A DNA stretch of 64,000 bases from the NCBI GenBank assembly GCA_024291935.2, contig CM044309.1, forward strand, positions 30,900,001 to 30,964,000, read 5' to 3'. A program made the translations under genes and the position numbers. The stretch comes from Okapia johnstoni. Lineage: Eukaryota > Chordata > Mammalia > Artiodactyla > Giraffidae. Below the pieces are notes generated by a model, which made no database searches, had not been told where the DNA came from, and saw only the letters and a program-made list of their open reading frames with translations. Of this stretch, positions 10,990 to 23,440 are shown piece after piece. Each line of letters starts with the position of its first letter. Within the stretch, counting starts at the first letter, position 1.

Positions 10990-13340
10990 AAGTATAAAAA
11001 CTCAAATTTGAAAAAAAAAATAACTTTTTTGAATCAGTGAAACCAACTTTATAAACTGCCCATCTGTCTATAGCAAAAGATATATTTTATCACATTCTAG
11101 TCCACTCCATTCTTATTCAGTGATTTTTATAAATCCAAATTAAAGTATACCTTTCTCAGTGTTTATCCCATTCAAATTTTAGACCACCTGGGTAAGAATT
11201 CATTCTTTCTAAGGTTTACCCTGCTGCATTTCACCTTCTATCTGAGGATAAGTAAGTCTGTGGAGGGAATATTATATGATGTTCTAGCTTCTAACCCTTG
11301 CCAGTTTGCAGCTGAGGCATCATATTATGCATGACTTTCAGGCAGCTGGCCTCTTTCCTTGTTCATCTGTTCTGCCAAAATTGGATCCACGAAGCTCTAA
11401 GCATCAAGATCTGACATCCATTCAGATAGGACTGATCAGGTCTAATCTTTGTGATGTCTTGCTGGCACTCTCAGCCAAAGCCTCTGTCAAAAGATTCTTG
11501 CCTTCTTCAGCTTCCTTCTCGGGACTTCAGACATTTTCCTATCCATAAGTCCTTTCTCCAATTCTGTAGCCCCATTGAGAGTCTAAGGAATTCTCAGTTA
11601 CTTCATTCATACCCTACTAGAATGATAGGACCCTGGGAGGCTACCTGAAGCTTTCCTCACATGCCCATCCCTTGGCCATTGCTACTCCATGCTTACTCTG
11701 CCATATTGGAAACTGGATGTTGCCAATAATGGGATTTCTCTAACAGAATGAATGCACCTACTGAGGAACAGTATACAAAGATAACCAAGAGAAAAAAGAA
11801 AAGGATGAGCAGGGGAAGCAACTTTAAAGCTGATTTCTTTAAATCTAAATATTTGAAAGAACCAGGACCCTTCTTGGAAAGGCAAGGATGATTCTGGCAG
11901 CTGCAAGTCACATCATTAATTCACTGATTTGGACAAGTTGTGTTTCAGAGAAAGAAACCAGATTCCAAAGTCTAGCTGGAAAGTCAACTCATAACTTGGG
12001 TTGCATAGAAGTAAGTGGCCTCTGCTCAGCCAGTGCTGCCTTTTGGCTTCCTGTTGCCAGAGACAAAACAGTAACTACGGCTGGGAGGTGATGGGATTGG
12101 GGTCAGAGCGGCACCCTTCACTTTCTCTAGATTTTACCAAAAAATGCTGCTTGTGGACCCTCTAGTAATTCAAGGTCATTTCAAGGCTTATCTCTGTTCC
12201 CTGCAAAAACTCTGCCTGCTATTGCTGATTGAGCTCTGTGGAGAAGCGCGGATCAAAACAGAATCTAGACAAACATTAGCTCCTACATTCTTTGAAACAG
12301 TAAAGACATAAAGGCAAAGATACTTTGCGGGGAAAGGTTGAATGTGGAAAGATTTACTAACAAGAAATGACTGCAGTTAGAGTATCTTGAAAATATTTAA
12401 TCAATGTATTGTCTTTCCTTTTAAACCCTTAATTATTGCTCATTTCCCTGTCACCCTTGAGACATCCAGTATTTCAGGGGTAAGATAGACTACTCTAGAT
12501 CAAGTAAATCACTGCTTGGCTTTGAGTTTTAAAATATAGATTTGTTGATGCTATTCATTGTAGGACTGATAGGCTAAAGAAAGTGCTTTGAATTTTCAGA
12601 GTTTCGGGTTTTGATGAGGTGTTGTTTTTGAACCCTGAAAGCTGAGCTTTATAAATCAAGAGCCAAAGCTAGAAAGACCAGGGCCTAGGGTCTTAGCATA
12701 AGCTTTGAGGTGAGGAAGGGAGAGGACTGGACTGAAGGGCAGTTTGCGTCAATGGAGTTGAAGTAGAAAATAAGCAGTTAGAGGCTGAGAATGAGAGAAG
12801 AAAAGTTGGAGGACAGATAGGAGGGAATTAATTTCCTTGTCCTTCTGAGGATAATGTTGGGGGGAATCTAAAAGCCTCCAGTTAGAGACAAGGGTTACAA
12901 AGCAACACGAGTATCCCTTGCCTCCCAGAGCTCCTGCCTTTTACAGATGCCCTGAGTCTATAAGGCAGGAAGATCAACATGACGTCTAGATGGTGGCATA
13001 GAAATGACCTAGGAAAGCACCATATGAAACTGCCTGAGAGACTAGTCTTCTACCCTCTGCCCACAACCCTGCCCTCACCCCATTCCCAGAGTCTGTGGAG
13101 GATCTAACATTCCCGGGAGCCCTAATGATGGAAGAAGAACCTCAGTCAGACCCTAAGGATCAGCAGTCCCAGGGACAGCTAAGGTGAGACCCACGTCCAC
13201 TATGGGGGGAATCACCAAGCCCTAAAAGCGACATGCAAACAAGTTCCTCCACTGCAGATACTTCGACAATGGATACAGCACAAATCCCTTCCCTGGAGAC
13301 GACCAGAAGGACCTCAGACCTCAACACCTCAAGCAGAAGA
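10990..13340. other. Unassigned stretch
   Basis: No gene recognised. Several short frames (up to 80 codons, for example 11306-11548) lack domains. The last part, about 12950-13330, is richer in G+C and CpG (GACGTC, CCCGGGA, CTTCGACA) than its surroundings but I cannot assign it. Confidence 0.5.
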
Positions 13341-13342
13341 AA

Positions 13343-13898
13343 GTGTCCCTGTTGGTGGGAATGTAAATTCGTGCAACCACTGTGGCAAACAGTATAGAGG
13401 TTCCTCAGAAAATTAAAAACAGAATCACCATATGATCCAGCAACCTCACTCCTGGGCATATATCCAGACAGAACTATTGTTTGAAAAGATACATGCATAC
13501 TATGTTCATAGTAGCACCTAAATGCACATTGTCAGGTGAATGGATAAAGAGTACGTGGTACATACATAGCTTAAAAAAAGAATTAAATAACGCCATTTAC
13601 AGAAACATGGATGGACCTAGAGATTATCATAAGTGAACTAAGTCAGAAAGACAAACACCGTATGATATATGTGGAATCTAAAATATGACACAAATGAACC
13701 TATCTACGAAACAGAAACAGAATCACAGACATAGAGAATAGACTGATGTTTGCCGAGGGGTTGGGGGACGGATAGAGTGGGAGTTTGGGGTTAGCAGATG
13801 TAAACTACTATACATAGGATAGATAAACAACATGTCCTACTGTAAGAAACCACAGTGGGAAAGAATGTATTTTTTAAAAATCCAGGCAAAAAAAAAAA
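13343..13898 (+). mobile_element. L1 3' end, first of two adjacent copies
   Basis: Begins in the ORF2 end (CTGTTGGTGGGAATGTAAAT, ATATGATCCAGCAACCTCAC, CTCCTGGGCATATATCCAGA) and runs through the 3' UTR to an A-run at about 13888-13899. Imperfect flanking repeat: AAGAAAGTGTCCCT before it and AAAAAAGTGTCACT after it. Confidence 0.85.
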
Positions 13899-13983
13899 AG
13901 TGTCACTCTGCTCCCAGGTGCCATCTTGGGAAAACAGAGGGGAGAGAGCAATTATCCAAACAGTTCATTTTAAATCAGAAAGC

Positions 13984-14573
13984 CTGATACTATGTATAAA
14001 ATAGATAACTAATGAGAACCTACTAGGTAGCTCAAGGAACTCTACTCAGGGCTCTGTGGTGACCTAAATGGGAAGGAAAGCCAAAAAAGAGGGGATGTAT
14101 ACGTATATGAACTGTGGTGTTGGATAGACTCTTGAGACTCCCTTGGACTGCAAGGAAATCCAACCAGTCCATCCTAAAGGAGATCAGTCCTGGGTGTTCA
14201 TTGGAAGGACTGATGTTGAAGCTGAAACTCCAATACTTTGGCCACCTGATGCGAAGAACTAACTCATTTGAAAAGACCCTGATGCTGGGAAAAGTTGAGG
14301 GCAGGAGGAGAAGGGGACGACAGAGGATGAGATGGTTGGATGGCACCACCGACTCAATGGACATGACTTTGGGTGGGCTCCGGGAGTTGGTGTTGGACAG
14401 GGAGGCCTGGCATGCTGTAGCTCATGGGGTCACAAAGAGTCAGACATGATTGAGCGACTGAACTGAACTGATATATACGTGTAGCTGATTTACTTTGCTG
14501 TACAGTAGAAACTAACACAACACTGTAATGCAATTATAATCTAATAAAAGTTAATTAAAATTTTTAAAAAAAA
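13984..14573 (+). mobile_element. L1 3' UTR fragment carrying a nested BovB tail
   Basis: 3' UTR sequence (TATGTATAAAATAGATAACT) resumes after the insert with GTAGCTGATTTACTTTGCTG and ends in an A-run. A perfect 12-bp TSD, AAATCAGAAAGC, lies at 13972-13983 and 14574-14585. The insert occupies about 14105-14473. Confidence 0.9.
14105..14473 (+). mobile_element. BovB LINE 3' end nested in L1
   Basis: About 370 bp of the BovB 3' end: CTCCAATACTTTGGCCACCT, AAAAGACCCTGATGCTGGGA and the short-repeat tail GCGACTGAACTGAACTG. TATACGT is present on both sides (14098-14104 and 14474-14480) and fits a TSD. The frame at 14114-14449 (111 codons) encodes the C-terminal tail of the BovB polyprotein, including LKLKLQYFGHLMRRT. 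Confidence 0.92.
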
Positions 14574-14719
14574 AAATCAGAAAGCTGAGAAAGCTTTAAT
14601 TGGTTAGATCAAGTGTTCTTCCTGTCAGTTGTGTAGGAGAGCAAGTAGGGTCATAGAAAATAAATTGAATTATGGAGAATAAAGGATTTGGGAGGAAGGG
14701 TTGGTTTTTGTGTTTGTTT

Positions 14720-15340
14720 TTTGGTATATGTATTATTCTGCTCAACCGGCCACAACAGAATACCATCAACTCAGCGGCTTAAACTATGGAAATTGGTTTT
14801 CTCACCATTTAAGAGGTTTGAAGATCAAGGTGGCAGAAGGGTTGGTTTCTGGCAAGACATCTCTCCTTGGCTTGTAGATGATGACTTCTCACTGTGTCCT
14901 GGCATGGGCATTTCTCTGTGTAAGCAGAAAGAGAGAGCACTCTGGTGTCTTCTTCTTGAAAGGACATCAGTCCCATCAGATTACAGCCCCACCCTTATGA
15001 TCTCCCAGGTGGCGCTAGAATCCTGCGGTAAAGAACCCACCTGCCAATGCAGGAGACATAAGAGGTGCATGCACATTCAATCCCTGGGCCGGGAAGATGC
15101 CCTGGAGGAGGGCATGGCAACCCATTCCAGTATTCTTGTCTAGAGAATCCCATGGACAGGGAGGCTACAGTACATGGGGTCACACAGAGTCAGACACAAC
15201 TGAAGTGACTTAGCACTTATCTCATTCAGTCAATTGCCTTCTTAGAAGTTCCATCTCCAAATACAGTTCAACTGGAAGTCAGGGCTTCAACATGTGAATT
15301 TGGGATAGGGAGGGTACAATTCAGTCTATAATAGTCTATA
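14720..15340 (-). repeat. MaLR-like LTR split by Bov-tA
   Basis: Reads as the reverse complement of an old MaLR/ERVL-type solo LTR: GGCCACAACAGAATACCATC, GGCTTAAACTATGGAAATTG, then after the SINE TCTCCAAATACAGTTC and GGCTTCAACATGTGAATTTG. It ends near AATTCAGTCTATAATA. No internal retroviral genes are present. Confidence 0.65.
15003..15218 (+). mobile_element. Bov-tA SINE inside the LTR
   Basis: The head CCAGGTGGCGCTAGAATCCT and CAATGCAGGAGACATAAGAG is joined to the body GGGCATGGCAACCCATTCCA and the tail GACACAACTGAAGTGACTTA. About ten bases normally present near GAGGAGCCTGG are missing at 15157-15165. Confidence 0.9.
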
Positions 15341-15344
15341 AACT

Positions 15345-17375
15345 AGAGTTGTGGCACAAAAATGTTGTCTATATTTTACAAATAAAGACCTTGGTTCACC
15401 CCCTGAACTTAATAATTGCTTAACAAGAGGAAACTGTAATATAATATTATTGCTATATTAGTAAAATTAGCTAATTTGTAATAAGCACCAAGACATTGTT
15501 TTTCCTGCTTTACACATTGCTATTCAATTTAATACAATCTTACAAGATACATAATAGTCCTCTCTGACGTTGCTGCTATCAACTCTCCTGGAAAAATAGC
15601 CTTTAACCCCACGCCTGATGCTCAGCCTCTGACAATCCACAGCAGGTATCTCACTTGGAACACTCATTTAATTGGAAACTACAGTGTTTCAGCTCTTTTC
15701 CTCTCCACTTTCTTTAACTGCTGTGGTGATATCATAAGTCATTCCTGACATTAAAACTGTCCATCATGTCATTGGTACCCACTGAAGACGTCATGGCAAA
15801 TGCTTTTGTCTGACAGAGGCTCTGCTATTGATGCTGCTACTGCTAAATACATATATGGAGCCACAAGGTCACTGCAGCAGCCACCACTGATGACCACAGC
15901 CAGCCATATTCCTGTCACCACCAATGTTACTATAGTTACACTTGTTCAAAACAATGCCACTTGGCCGTCACCCAAACCAATGTCCTTTCAGATCAGATCA
16001 CCCCTTGGGGATTCATTCACTGAGTCCTACTGTGCTATGCCCCAAATCACCTGGCCCTTTCAAACTTTCACATCTTTCCTTCTCTTGAATCTACCTGTCC
16101 TCAACACTTACGTTCTTATTTCTGAGTTTTATGATAAATATAGCTTATTTATGATAAATACAGTGATGAAAGCAAATGGAGACAAATACAAAAAGAAAAT
16201 AAGAAGAAGAACAGCATCAGACTGAATTAGCAATTAGTACTAAGGTTGGTGATACAAACAATAAAATAAAAACTAATTTTGGATTAAATGATACGTTGCA
16301 AGTGATATCACTATCACCATAAATTTAACCTCCAAAGCACCTCACTCCTTTTGTATCTGATGGTTAATTGGTGAGTAGTCAATACCTCTACAGATTTCCC
16401 CTGTCATTCAAGGAAAATACACTTTAAATCTTAAGAGATAATAATTTTATTCATAGATTTCACTATCTTCCTTTTTTCAGCTTTATTTGATGTGAAGCTA
16501 CCAGCCTTCTCTGAACATACCAAAGCCCTGAACTTAAAGTGAGAAATAAATCTCCAGTTCATCTTCCCATAGGTGTTATTTTCTATGGACTCCATTTGAT
16601 GTCTCCGAGATAAAGCAATCAACCTGAAAAGGAATGAGGAGCTCATATACTGTGAAGTGACATATCATTATGACCATACCTATTAAGTGACTAAACCAGC
16701 CAGAGCCCAATTACATCTTTGCAACATACAATGAAATACCTCTTAAATAGTTCTTCAACAAAGAAATAAACCTGTCATATAAGAAAAATTTGCTGTACAT
16801 CAAGGCTATGTATTGAGGAAGTAATGTTAGTGTCAGGGTCGGGCTGGCTGTAATTCAAAGTGCAATTAAGGGAAATTAGAGGCAGTCCTCATTACATACA
16901 TTTTACACTTTGTTTATTGTGCTACAAATTCTGAATTGGAACCACTGACTTGTAGCCACAATAGCTCATTTAGTAGAAAATGAGAATGTTAACAAAGGAT
17001 ATTTGATGGCTAAGGAGCAGAGTACAGCAATTTGTCCCTGAGTACAGTACATGTGTCCCTTCTCCAAAATTGGATCTTTGGATTGAGTTGAGCATGAAGT
17101 AGCCACAGGCAGAGCCAATAGGGCATATCTGTAATTCTTCTTGAGATTCAAAGGAATAGCAAAAAAAAAAAAAAAAAGAAATCAAGACAGAAAAAAGCAC
17201 GTTTATAATACTTAAACCAAAAAACGAATTTCCAATCGATTAATTAATTCACAAAGACCCAGAAAGGGAGCATACAAAAATGGCTGAAACAGCCATGTTG
17301 GAACCTGAAACTCATCAAGAAGAAAATTCTGGTCTCTAAAGATCACTTTTGAAGGCTAATAGCTCCCTTAGGGAA
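15345..17375. other. Unassigned stretch
   Basis: Contains the 141-codon open frame at 15800-16225, listed separately, and an A17 run at about 17161-17177. No other feature recognised. Confidence 0.5.
15800..16225 (+). other. Open frame of 141 codons, coding status doubtful
   Basis: This is the longest open frame in the window that does not overlap a repeat I recognise. The translation has a Thr/Val-rich stretch (VTTNVTIVTLVQNN, residues about 38-51), a leucine-rich patch (SFLLLNLPVL, about 91-100), and a basic end (KYKKKIRRRTASD). I recognise no domain, signal peptide or catalytic motif. No splice-site pair, promoter or polyadenylation context argues for it. The length is within what chance allows in 64 kb. 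It could be a fragment of an old processed pseudogene or simply a random frame, which I think is the likelier reading. Confidence 0.15.
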
Positions 17376-17377
17376 TA

Positions 17378-17446
17378 TTGGGTTGGCCAAAAAGTTCATT
17401 TGTAGTATTCTGTAAGATCTTACTGAACATTCTGGCCAACTCAATT
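17378..17446. mobile_element. Short mariner-type element
   Basis: Begins TTGGGTTGGCCAAAAAGTTC and ends with the diverged inverted copy GAACATTCTGGCCAACTCAA. It is about 70 bp, non-autonomous, with TA just before the left end. Confidence 0.8.
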
Positions 17447-17449
17447 CTT

Positions 17450-19158
17450 AATGAAAATTCTGTAAATGTTGAAGTCTTATATACTTTGTCTCAAACCCTA
17501 CAGTTTGATGTAAGCATTATTTCTATAAACTTACACTGTTCAATCACAGGAAAATAGTAGAAAGTAGGGTTATAAAAAGATGAATTGGAGAGGACTAGCA
17601 TGGCATTCAGATGAGCACCGTGCTGGGAATCTTGGGCTTGGGGGAGGATTTGACTTGGTCACATGGAGTGTGGGGGTTCATAAACTGGCCCCATACATGG
17701 AGGGCAAGGAGAGATTGAAGAAAGAGGCAGCTACTCCAGATTGGTAGGTGGCAGTCTTTACAATCAAGAAAACTCATATGCAAGGCTTGTCTTGGGTACG
17801 ACAAGATGAATAGATGTCTGCACCTGCCCAGCAGAATCTTAAAAGTTTATATAGAAGCCTTAACTAGATTCAGTCACATATATCTTCCATCTATCCAGAT
17901 GGTTTCAACAACCCCTTATTCTCTCAAAGCTGCATCCTTGGAGCAGCTCCCACTCTGGAAACTGCTGACAGAATAGACCTTCCAAGAACAGGGGAGGAAG
18001 TGAGAACCTTACTTCTTGCCCTGGTCTAGCTCCAATGTCAACTGGCTGACATGTCCTCCTGATGTGCTCCTCCAGCATGAATGGAGGTAATCATTTTAAC
18101 TGCCTCTTGGGTACTGGACCATTTCAAAGACCTCAGAGAGTGAGTGTTGGATTTCCAAAGTTAAACACAATGCATGGTTGCCTATAATCTCATTTAGATG
18201 TCAGAGGGGGAGTTCAGGACTGTGGCAGTAGTATCAGTATGGGGAGCAGAAAAATAGGACTATGAAGGCTTTGGAAAGCGTCTTACAAGACATAAAAGTC
18301 TAGGATGACTTTTGGATGAAATTTCTGCATCTGAGTAGTTTGAGTTTTCTCCTCCCTGGAGCTTCTGCTTTTCCTGGCGTCTTGAGGAATAACAATCTCC
18401 AAACATACAAGGTATTTGCATATTTGATGCTAACTACCCATGTAATCAGACTACAGTTACCATTATTATCTCTCGAGAAAAATTAAGAATGGCCCAATGA
18501 CATTGGACCACCTCTTACCCTTTCACTTTAGAAACTCTTCTAAAAGTAAAAAGATGCCTGGAGTCTGAGGTCAGGCAAATCGACATTCATGCTTAGCAAA
18601 TGCACGGATGTGTGTTGAGTGGAAGGACGGTGGAGAGGGTCGGGAAGAATGCAAAGAAAAAAAAAAGAAAGCACCTAAAGCACTTGCCAGGCTTCTCAAG
18701 GAGAGAAGGTTGTGCATCTGAGCAATTAGAGACATCCTCGAAAATCAGAATACTGTCAAGCTGGGGAAGAGGAGCTATTTAAAATTCTCCTTCTCTTCCA
18801 TGAGGAGAAAAGAGACAATCATATCCTTAACTCTTCCCTGACTTTGCAGAAACATTTATGAAATAATGATTTTTGAATTGTGTGTTTTCAGGCTCCCTGT
18901 ATGCTTCTCTTGTATAAGTTGGTTTACATTGCTGGAAAATTTTTTCTTGTTAGTGCTTCAATACCTGATCTTAATTGATTCACTGGAGGGAGTTGGTGTC
19001 TAAGGTTACTGAAAAAACTAAACTGACCAAAGTTTCAAGAATTTTATTCCACTTCCTACCTACACTCTTTGGCCAAATTACTTAGTAAATATTTTCTATA
19101 GACATCACTCTGAAGACTTTTACCCAACTGTCCCTCTAGGAGTGGCATACTATCTGAC
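17450..19158. other. Unassigned stretch
   Basis: No gene or clear repeat recognised. Short frames only (up to 65 codons). Confidence 0.5.
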
Positions 19159-19159
19159 T

Positions 19160-19378
19160 GCCTTCAGTCTTGGCTCCATCACTTTAAAGCTATGTGCTCT
19201 CAGCTGAATTATGTAATTTTTGTGCCTCAGTTTCTTCATTGGTAAAGTTAAAATAATAATAATGTCTTTTTACTTTACAGCCTTTCTGGGAAGAATAAAT
19301 TATTTAAACCATGCAAATTACTTGGAACCGTGCCTCGTACATAGAAAAGTGCTCACTACACATTAGTTATTATTTGAA
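19160..19378 (+). repeat. MIR element
   Basis: In order: TTGGCTCCATCAC, GTGCCTCAGTTTCTTCATTG, AATAATAATAATGTC, then TTACTTGGAACCGTGCC and AAAAGTGCTCACTACAC, matching the MIR core and 3' part. Confidence 0.75.
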
Positions 19379-19734
19379 GCACAGAGAAATGTGTGACTAA
19401 TTCTACCCTGGTTCACTAGAAAAGATTTTACCAATGAGTTACCAATAGAATTCTCTGGAACATTCAATCAAAGTATGCCTGACAAAGAAGACAAGAAAGT
19501 GCATTCATGGCGGAGGAAGTTGCAAGGACAAATGTAAGGAGCTTAACCAACAGGATATATTCAGGAAGAAAACTCAGAAGAATTGTCAAAGAAAAAAAAA
19601 TCATGACTTCCAGTCCCCCAACCTTTCCTAAATTCTAACCACTCTTCTAAAACTTTTAACTTACAAGGATGCAGCAGATAATGTTTTCCAAAGATGACAG
19701 CAATACCAACCATCCAACATGCTCATCTTATAAT

Positions 19735-20325
19735 GTGACCTTAAAACTCCCCTGATCAAGGGATAAGGTCTATGTCTCATCCACCTTGAGCTGAATAGAA
19801 CTTTGCTATTGTCTCAACCAACAGGGAAGGACAGAAGTGACCTCCAAGGGAAGATCAAAAATGTCAGGCACTCCTGCTGTCTTGAAACACTCGGTCTTGG
19901 AAACCAGTCACCATGTGATAAAGAGACCCAAACTAGCCCATGCCAAGAGACCACATGAAGAGAAAATTGTATGTAAGTGCTCCAGCCAACAGCCCAGCTG
20001 AGGTCCTGTTGACAGCCGACATCCACCTACAAGGATGTAAGTAAAGATGCAACCAGAGGAGTCCAGTCTCCAACCATCACATCACTTTCAGTCTTTAGGT
20101 CTCCCCAACTGAGGTACCAGACACAATGGAGCAGAAAAAAGTCACCCCTGCTTCACCCTGTCCTAATTCCTTACCCACAGAATCTGTGAGCAAAAAGAAT
20201 GGTTGTCTTATGCCACTAAGTTTGGGGGTGGATTGTTACTCAGCAATGGTAGCTAGTACAGGAGATATTCCTTTTTCTCTTACTGTGGAGAGAGATGTTG
20301 CTTGCCATGACACCATTCATGGTTA
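19735..20325 (+). repeat. Possible old LTR or MER-type remnant
   Basis: The 3' part reads CCTAATTCCTTACCCACAGA, then GTCTTATGCCACTAAGTTTG and TTGTTACTCAGCAATGGTAG, then CTAGTACAGG. This is the ending of a family of old mammalian LTR-like repeats as I remember it. The 5' part is too diverged to place exactly. Confidence 0.4.
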
Positions 20326-20621
20326 GTGATCACTCCCATTCTAAGGGGTCACCTCTACCCAAGAGCCACAGGAGAAGCAAACAAAGCAGGCATCATAAGC
20401 ATCCCTGGAATAAGTGGCTTAACCAAGTTGTAAGGTCAGGATCTCAAGCCTAATGTGAGGGTAAGGAAAGGAGGAAGGGATGGGCTACACAGTCAGTCCT
20501 TAATGTCCTTCCCTTCACCTCCTCCTCTCTCTGTTTTACTATCATCCATTTACACTGCTTCTTCTAACAGCTTATTATCACAGTTTTAATAACCATCCTG
20601 TCAACATGTTATCTTTAAAAC

Positions 20622-21545
20622 AGTGGTTTTGGTTTTCATTTTATTGGAGTATAGTTGCATTACAATGTTGTATTAGTTTCTGCTGTACAGCAAAGTGAAT
20701 CAGTTGCATGCCATGCAGGCTATGTTGCTTCAGTCATGTTCAGCATTTTACGATCCCATAGACTGTAGCCTGCCAGGCTCCTCTGTCCATGCCATTCTCC
20801 AGGCAAGAATACTGGAGTGGGTTGTCATGCCCTCCTCCATGGGGATCTTCCTGACCCAGAGATTGAACCCACATCTCTTATGTCTTCTGCATTGGCAAGT
20901 GGGTTCTTTACCATTAGTGCCACCTGGGAAGCCTGAATCAGTTATACGTATGTATACATTCACTCTTTTTTAGATTTCCATCCCATATAGGTCACCACAG
21001 AGCACCGAGTAGATTTCCCTGTGCTATACAGTTGGTTCTCATTAGTTATCTGTTTAAACATATGTCAATCCCAATCTCCCGATTCATCCCACTCCTCCTT
21101 TCCCCCTTGGTATCCGTACATTTGTTCTCTACATCTTTGACTCTATTTCTGCTTTACAGATAAGTTCAGTTGTATCATTTTTCTAGATTCCACATATAAG
21201 CAATATTATATGCTATTTGTTTTTCTCTTTCTGATTTACTTCACTCTGTATGACAATCTCTAGGTCCATACATGTCTCTGCAAATTGCATTGTTTTGTTC
21301 ATCTTAATGGTTGAGTAATACGCCACTGTTATGTATCACATCTTCTTTATCCATTCCTCTGTCAATGAACATTTAGGTTGCTTCCATGTCCTGGCTATTG
21401 TAAACAGTGCAGCAAGGAACACTGGGGTGCTTGCATCCTTTTGAATTATGGTTTTCTCTGGGTATCTGCCCAGGAGTGGGATTGCTAGGTTATATGGTAG
21501 CTCTATTCTTAGTTGTTTAAGGAACCTCTGTACTGTTCTCCTAAA
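20622..21545 (-). mobile_element. L1 3' end split by Bov-tA
   Basis: The reverse complement contains the L1 3' UTR and the end of ORF2. Marks on the given strand include TTGTATTAGTTTCTGCTGTA, TCCCTGTGCTATACAGTTGG, TTTGACTCTATTTCTGC, GCTTCCATGTCCTGGCTATT and CTGCCCAGGAGTGGGATTGC. The frame at 21336-21584 (minus) is a piece of the ORF2 C terminus. The Bov-tA at 20706-20933 interrupts the 3' UTR. Confidence 0.9.
20706..20933 (-). mobile_element. Bov-tA SINE inside L1
   Basis: Complete, with the tRNA-like head at the right end (GTGCCACCTGGGAAGCC) and the Bov-A body to the left. Perfect 10-bp TSD TGAATCAGTT at 20696-20705 and 20934-20943, cut in the L1 3' UTR. Confidence 0.92.
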
Positions 21546-22682
21546 AACGTACTTAGAAACATACCACCTTGGTGTTCTCCCCAAGGTTGCTTAAGAGCCT
21601 CACTTTGTGGATAGAAGTAGCAAGGAAAGTGATAAAACTACCTATGATGTGCCCACTGCCACAGAGAAGCACAAGTGACAGTAGGTGACTGAGTCAAGGC
21701 ACTTCTCTTTTTAATTAATGTGCTCCTTATGTCCCTTTTCACCCAGATCACAAGTTCTACAGAAAATCACAGAAGGGAGGAAGTCTATGAAGAGGTCAAA
21801 GGTTGGCCAAGGCACAGTTTGGAGAACATCCCTACTTGGTGCAATCTGATGCTTCCAGAGTAAACCTCAGTGTTCCGAGAAGACTGAGCACTTGGGAGCA
21901 GGGGTCTGGTTCAGTCTCAGCTGTCTTCTCGGGGGAGCCCTTCATGTTTCATCACAGCTGGGGCACAGCTGCTGGCCAGAGAGCTGATCTCTTGACAGAG
22001 TTTGGATCTAGAAATCCCTGGGTTTCACAGCTGTGCCCAGCAGCTGCCTTAGCCAACCCTTCTCTTTTGGAGAAAAGCAGTTTGATTTCTGGTAGAAAAC
22101 TTCAGATTCAACAAAGACAAGAGCTTTGTCTGTTTGGCTCTAGCATATAAACATCCCTTGGAGGATTACTTGAGATGTGTTTACGTAAGAGTCCTGACTC
22201 TTAGCCATATTGAATAACTCATGGTAAGTCAGAGTATGCCTAATAATCTTGAAACCATTTCTCTCTCATCACCACTATTGGCATGAAAGGGCTATGATAA
22301 GAAAGGTGCATTGGTTCAGTACTATTCCTGTCACTATAAAAACAGCCACAGTCCCTGCCCTTTAAGTACTTAATCTCTAAATTCCTTATGTTGATTGACA
22401 ACCTTCTGTGGACACAGCAGGAAGGGATGGAAAGCTTCAATCTATATCTTTGATGTATCCATTGAGAAACCAAATGAATCTTATCAGTTAAGATGTGATG
22501 ATCTTTAGAGGGGAGGAGAAATGAAAATATTGTTGACAATGGTATTGTTTCTGAATTCTAGTGAGAGGAGAATAGCACAGTTTGCCTTGATATGTATATA
22601 AGAAGACTTGGTAATTCTTATGTGATTGATCTAAAAGTGGAAAGACTAGTCATCCTACTTGGCCCAAGACTATCCCTATATT
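21546..22682. other. Unassigned stretch
   Basis: The 115-codon frame at 21803-22150 (plus) and the 99-codon frame at 22240-22539 (minus) show no recognisable domain. No repeat recognised. Confidence 0.45.
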
Positions 22683-22683
22683 G

Positions 22684-22891
22684 GGGCTTCCCAGATGGCA
22701 CAGTGGTAAAGGATCCACCTGTCAATACAGGAAACACAGGAGACCTGGGTTCCATCCCTGAGTCAGGAAGAGCCCTTGGAGGAGGAAATGGCAATCCACT
22801 CCAGTATTCTTGCCTGGAAAATCCCATGGACAGAGGAGCCTGAAGGCCTACAGTACATGCAGTCACAAAGAGACATGACTGAGCACACACG
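22684..22891 (+). mobile_element. Bov-tA SINE
   Basis: Head GGGGCTTCCCAGATGGCACA and GGTTCCATCCCTGAG, body CCACTCCAGTATTCTTGCCT, and a diverged tail (GAGACATGACTGAGCACACA) followed by a CA-rich end. Confidence 0.9.
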
Positions 22892-23067
22892 CATGCACGC
22901 ACACCCATATTAGCAGTGAAAAGCCACACATCCTGGGAAATTCCTCAGTTTCAGCCAAATCCAGACCCTTGGTCACCCTAGGAATCAGAAGACTCCTTTG
23001 GAAAAAAAGTAGGTCTCCCACCAGCCTGTTAGTAGAAGAATCCAAAATTCTTGCCTGCCCTTTTCTA

Positions 23068-23137
23068 TTGGGTCAGCCAAAAAGTTCATTCGTTTTTTTT
23101 TTTTTTCAAACCTAAACAAACTTTTGGGCCAACCCAA
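23068..23137. mobile_element. Mariner-type foldback element with TA duplication
   Basis: About 70 bp. The left end TTGGGTCAGCCAAAAAGTTC and right end ACTTTTGGGCCAACCCAA are inverted repeats. TA lies directly outside both ends (23066-23067 and 23138-23139), as expected for mariner insertion. A T-run at 23094-23106 lies in the loop. Confidence 0.88.
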
Positions 23138-23213
23138 TATTAAAAGGCAAACATTCCTAAAGGGCAAGACATTAACATCTGGGAACAAATTACTTTATCC
23201 TATCAGCACTCTT

Positions 23214-23440
23214 TTTCATCAAATATTCAACAAATATTTACTGAGCAGCTATTAAATTCCATGCACAAGATTGGTTACTGGGGGTATGATGACAAATAAG
23301 CCACAGTGCCTGACCTTAAAGACCTTAATGGGTGAGAAAGACAGATAAACAGGCACTGAAAGCAGCACGCGATGGTTCCATGCTTGTGTTACAGACATGG
23401 GAAGGAGGACTGGGACACACAGGAGGACAACTCCTGGCCT
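23214..23440. repeat. Old L2-like repeat
   Basis: CAACAAATATTTACTGAGCA, GGTTACTGGGGGTATGATGA and CAAATAAGCCACAGTGCCTG are in the order typical of this old interspersed family. The same family occurs at about 36965-37130. Name given from memory. Confidence 0.5.
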
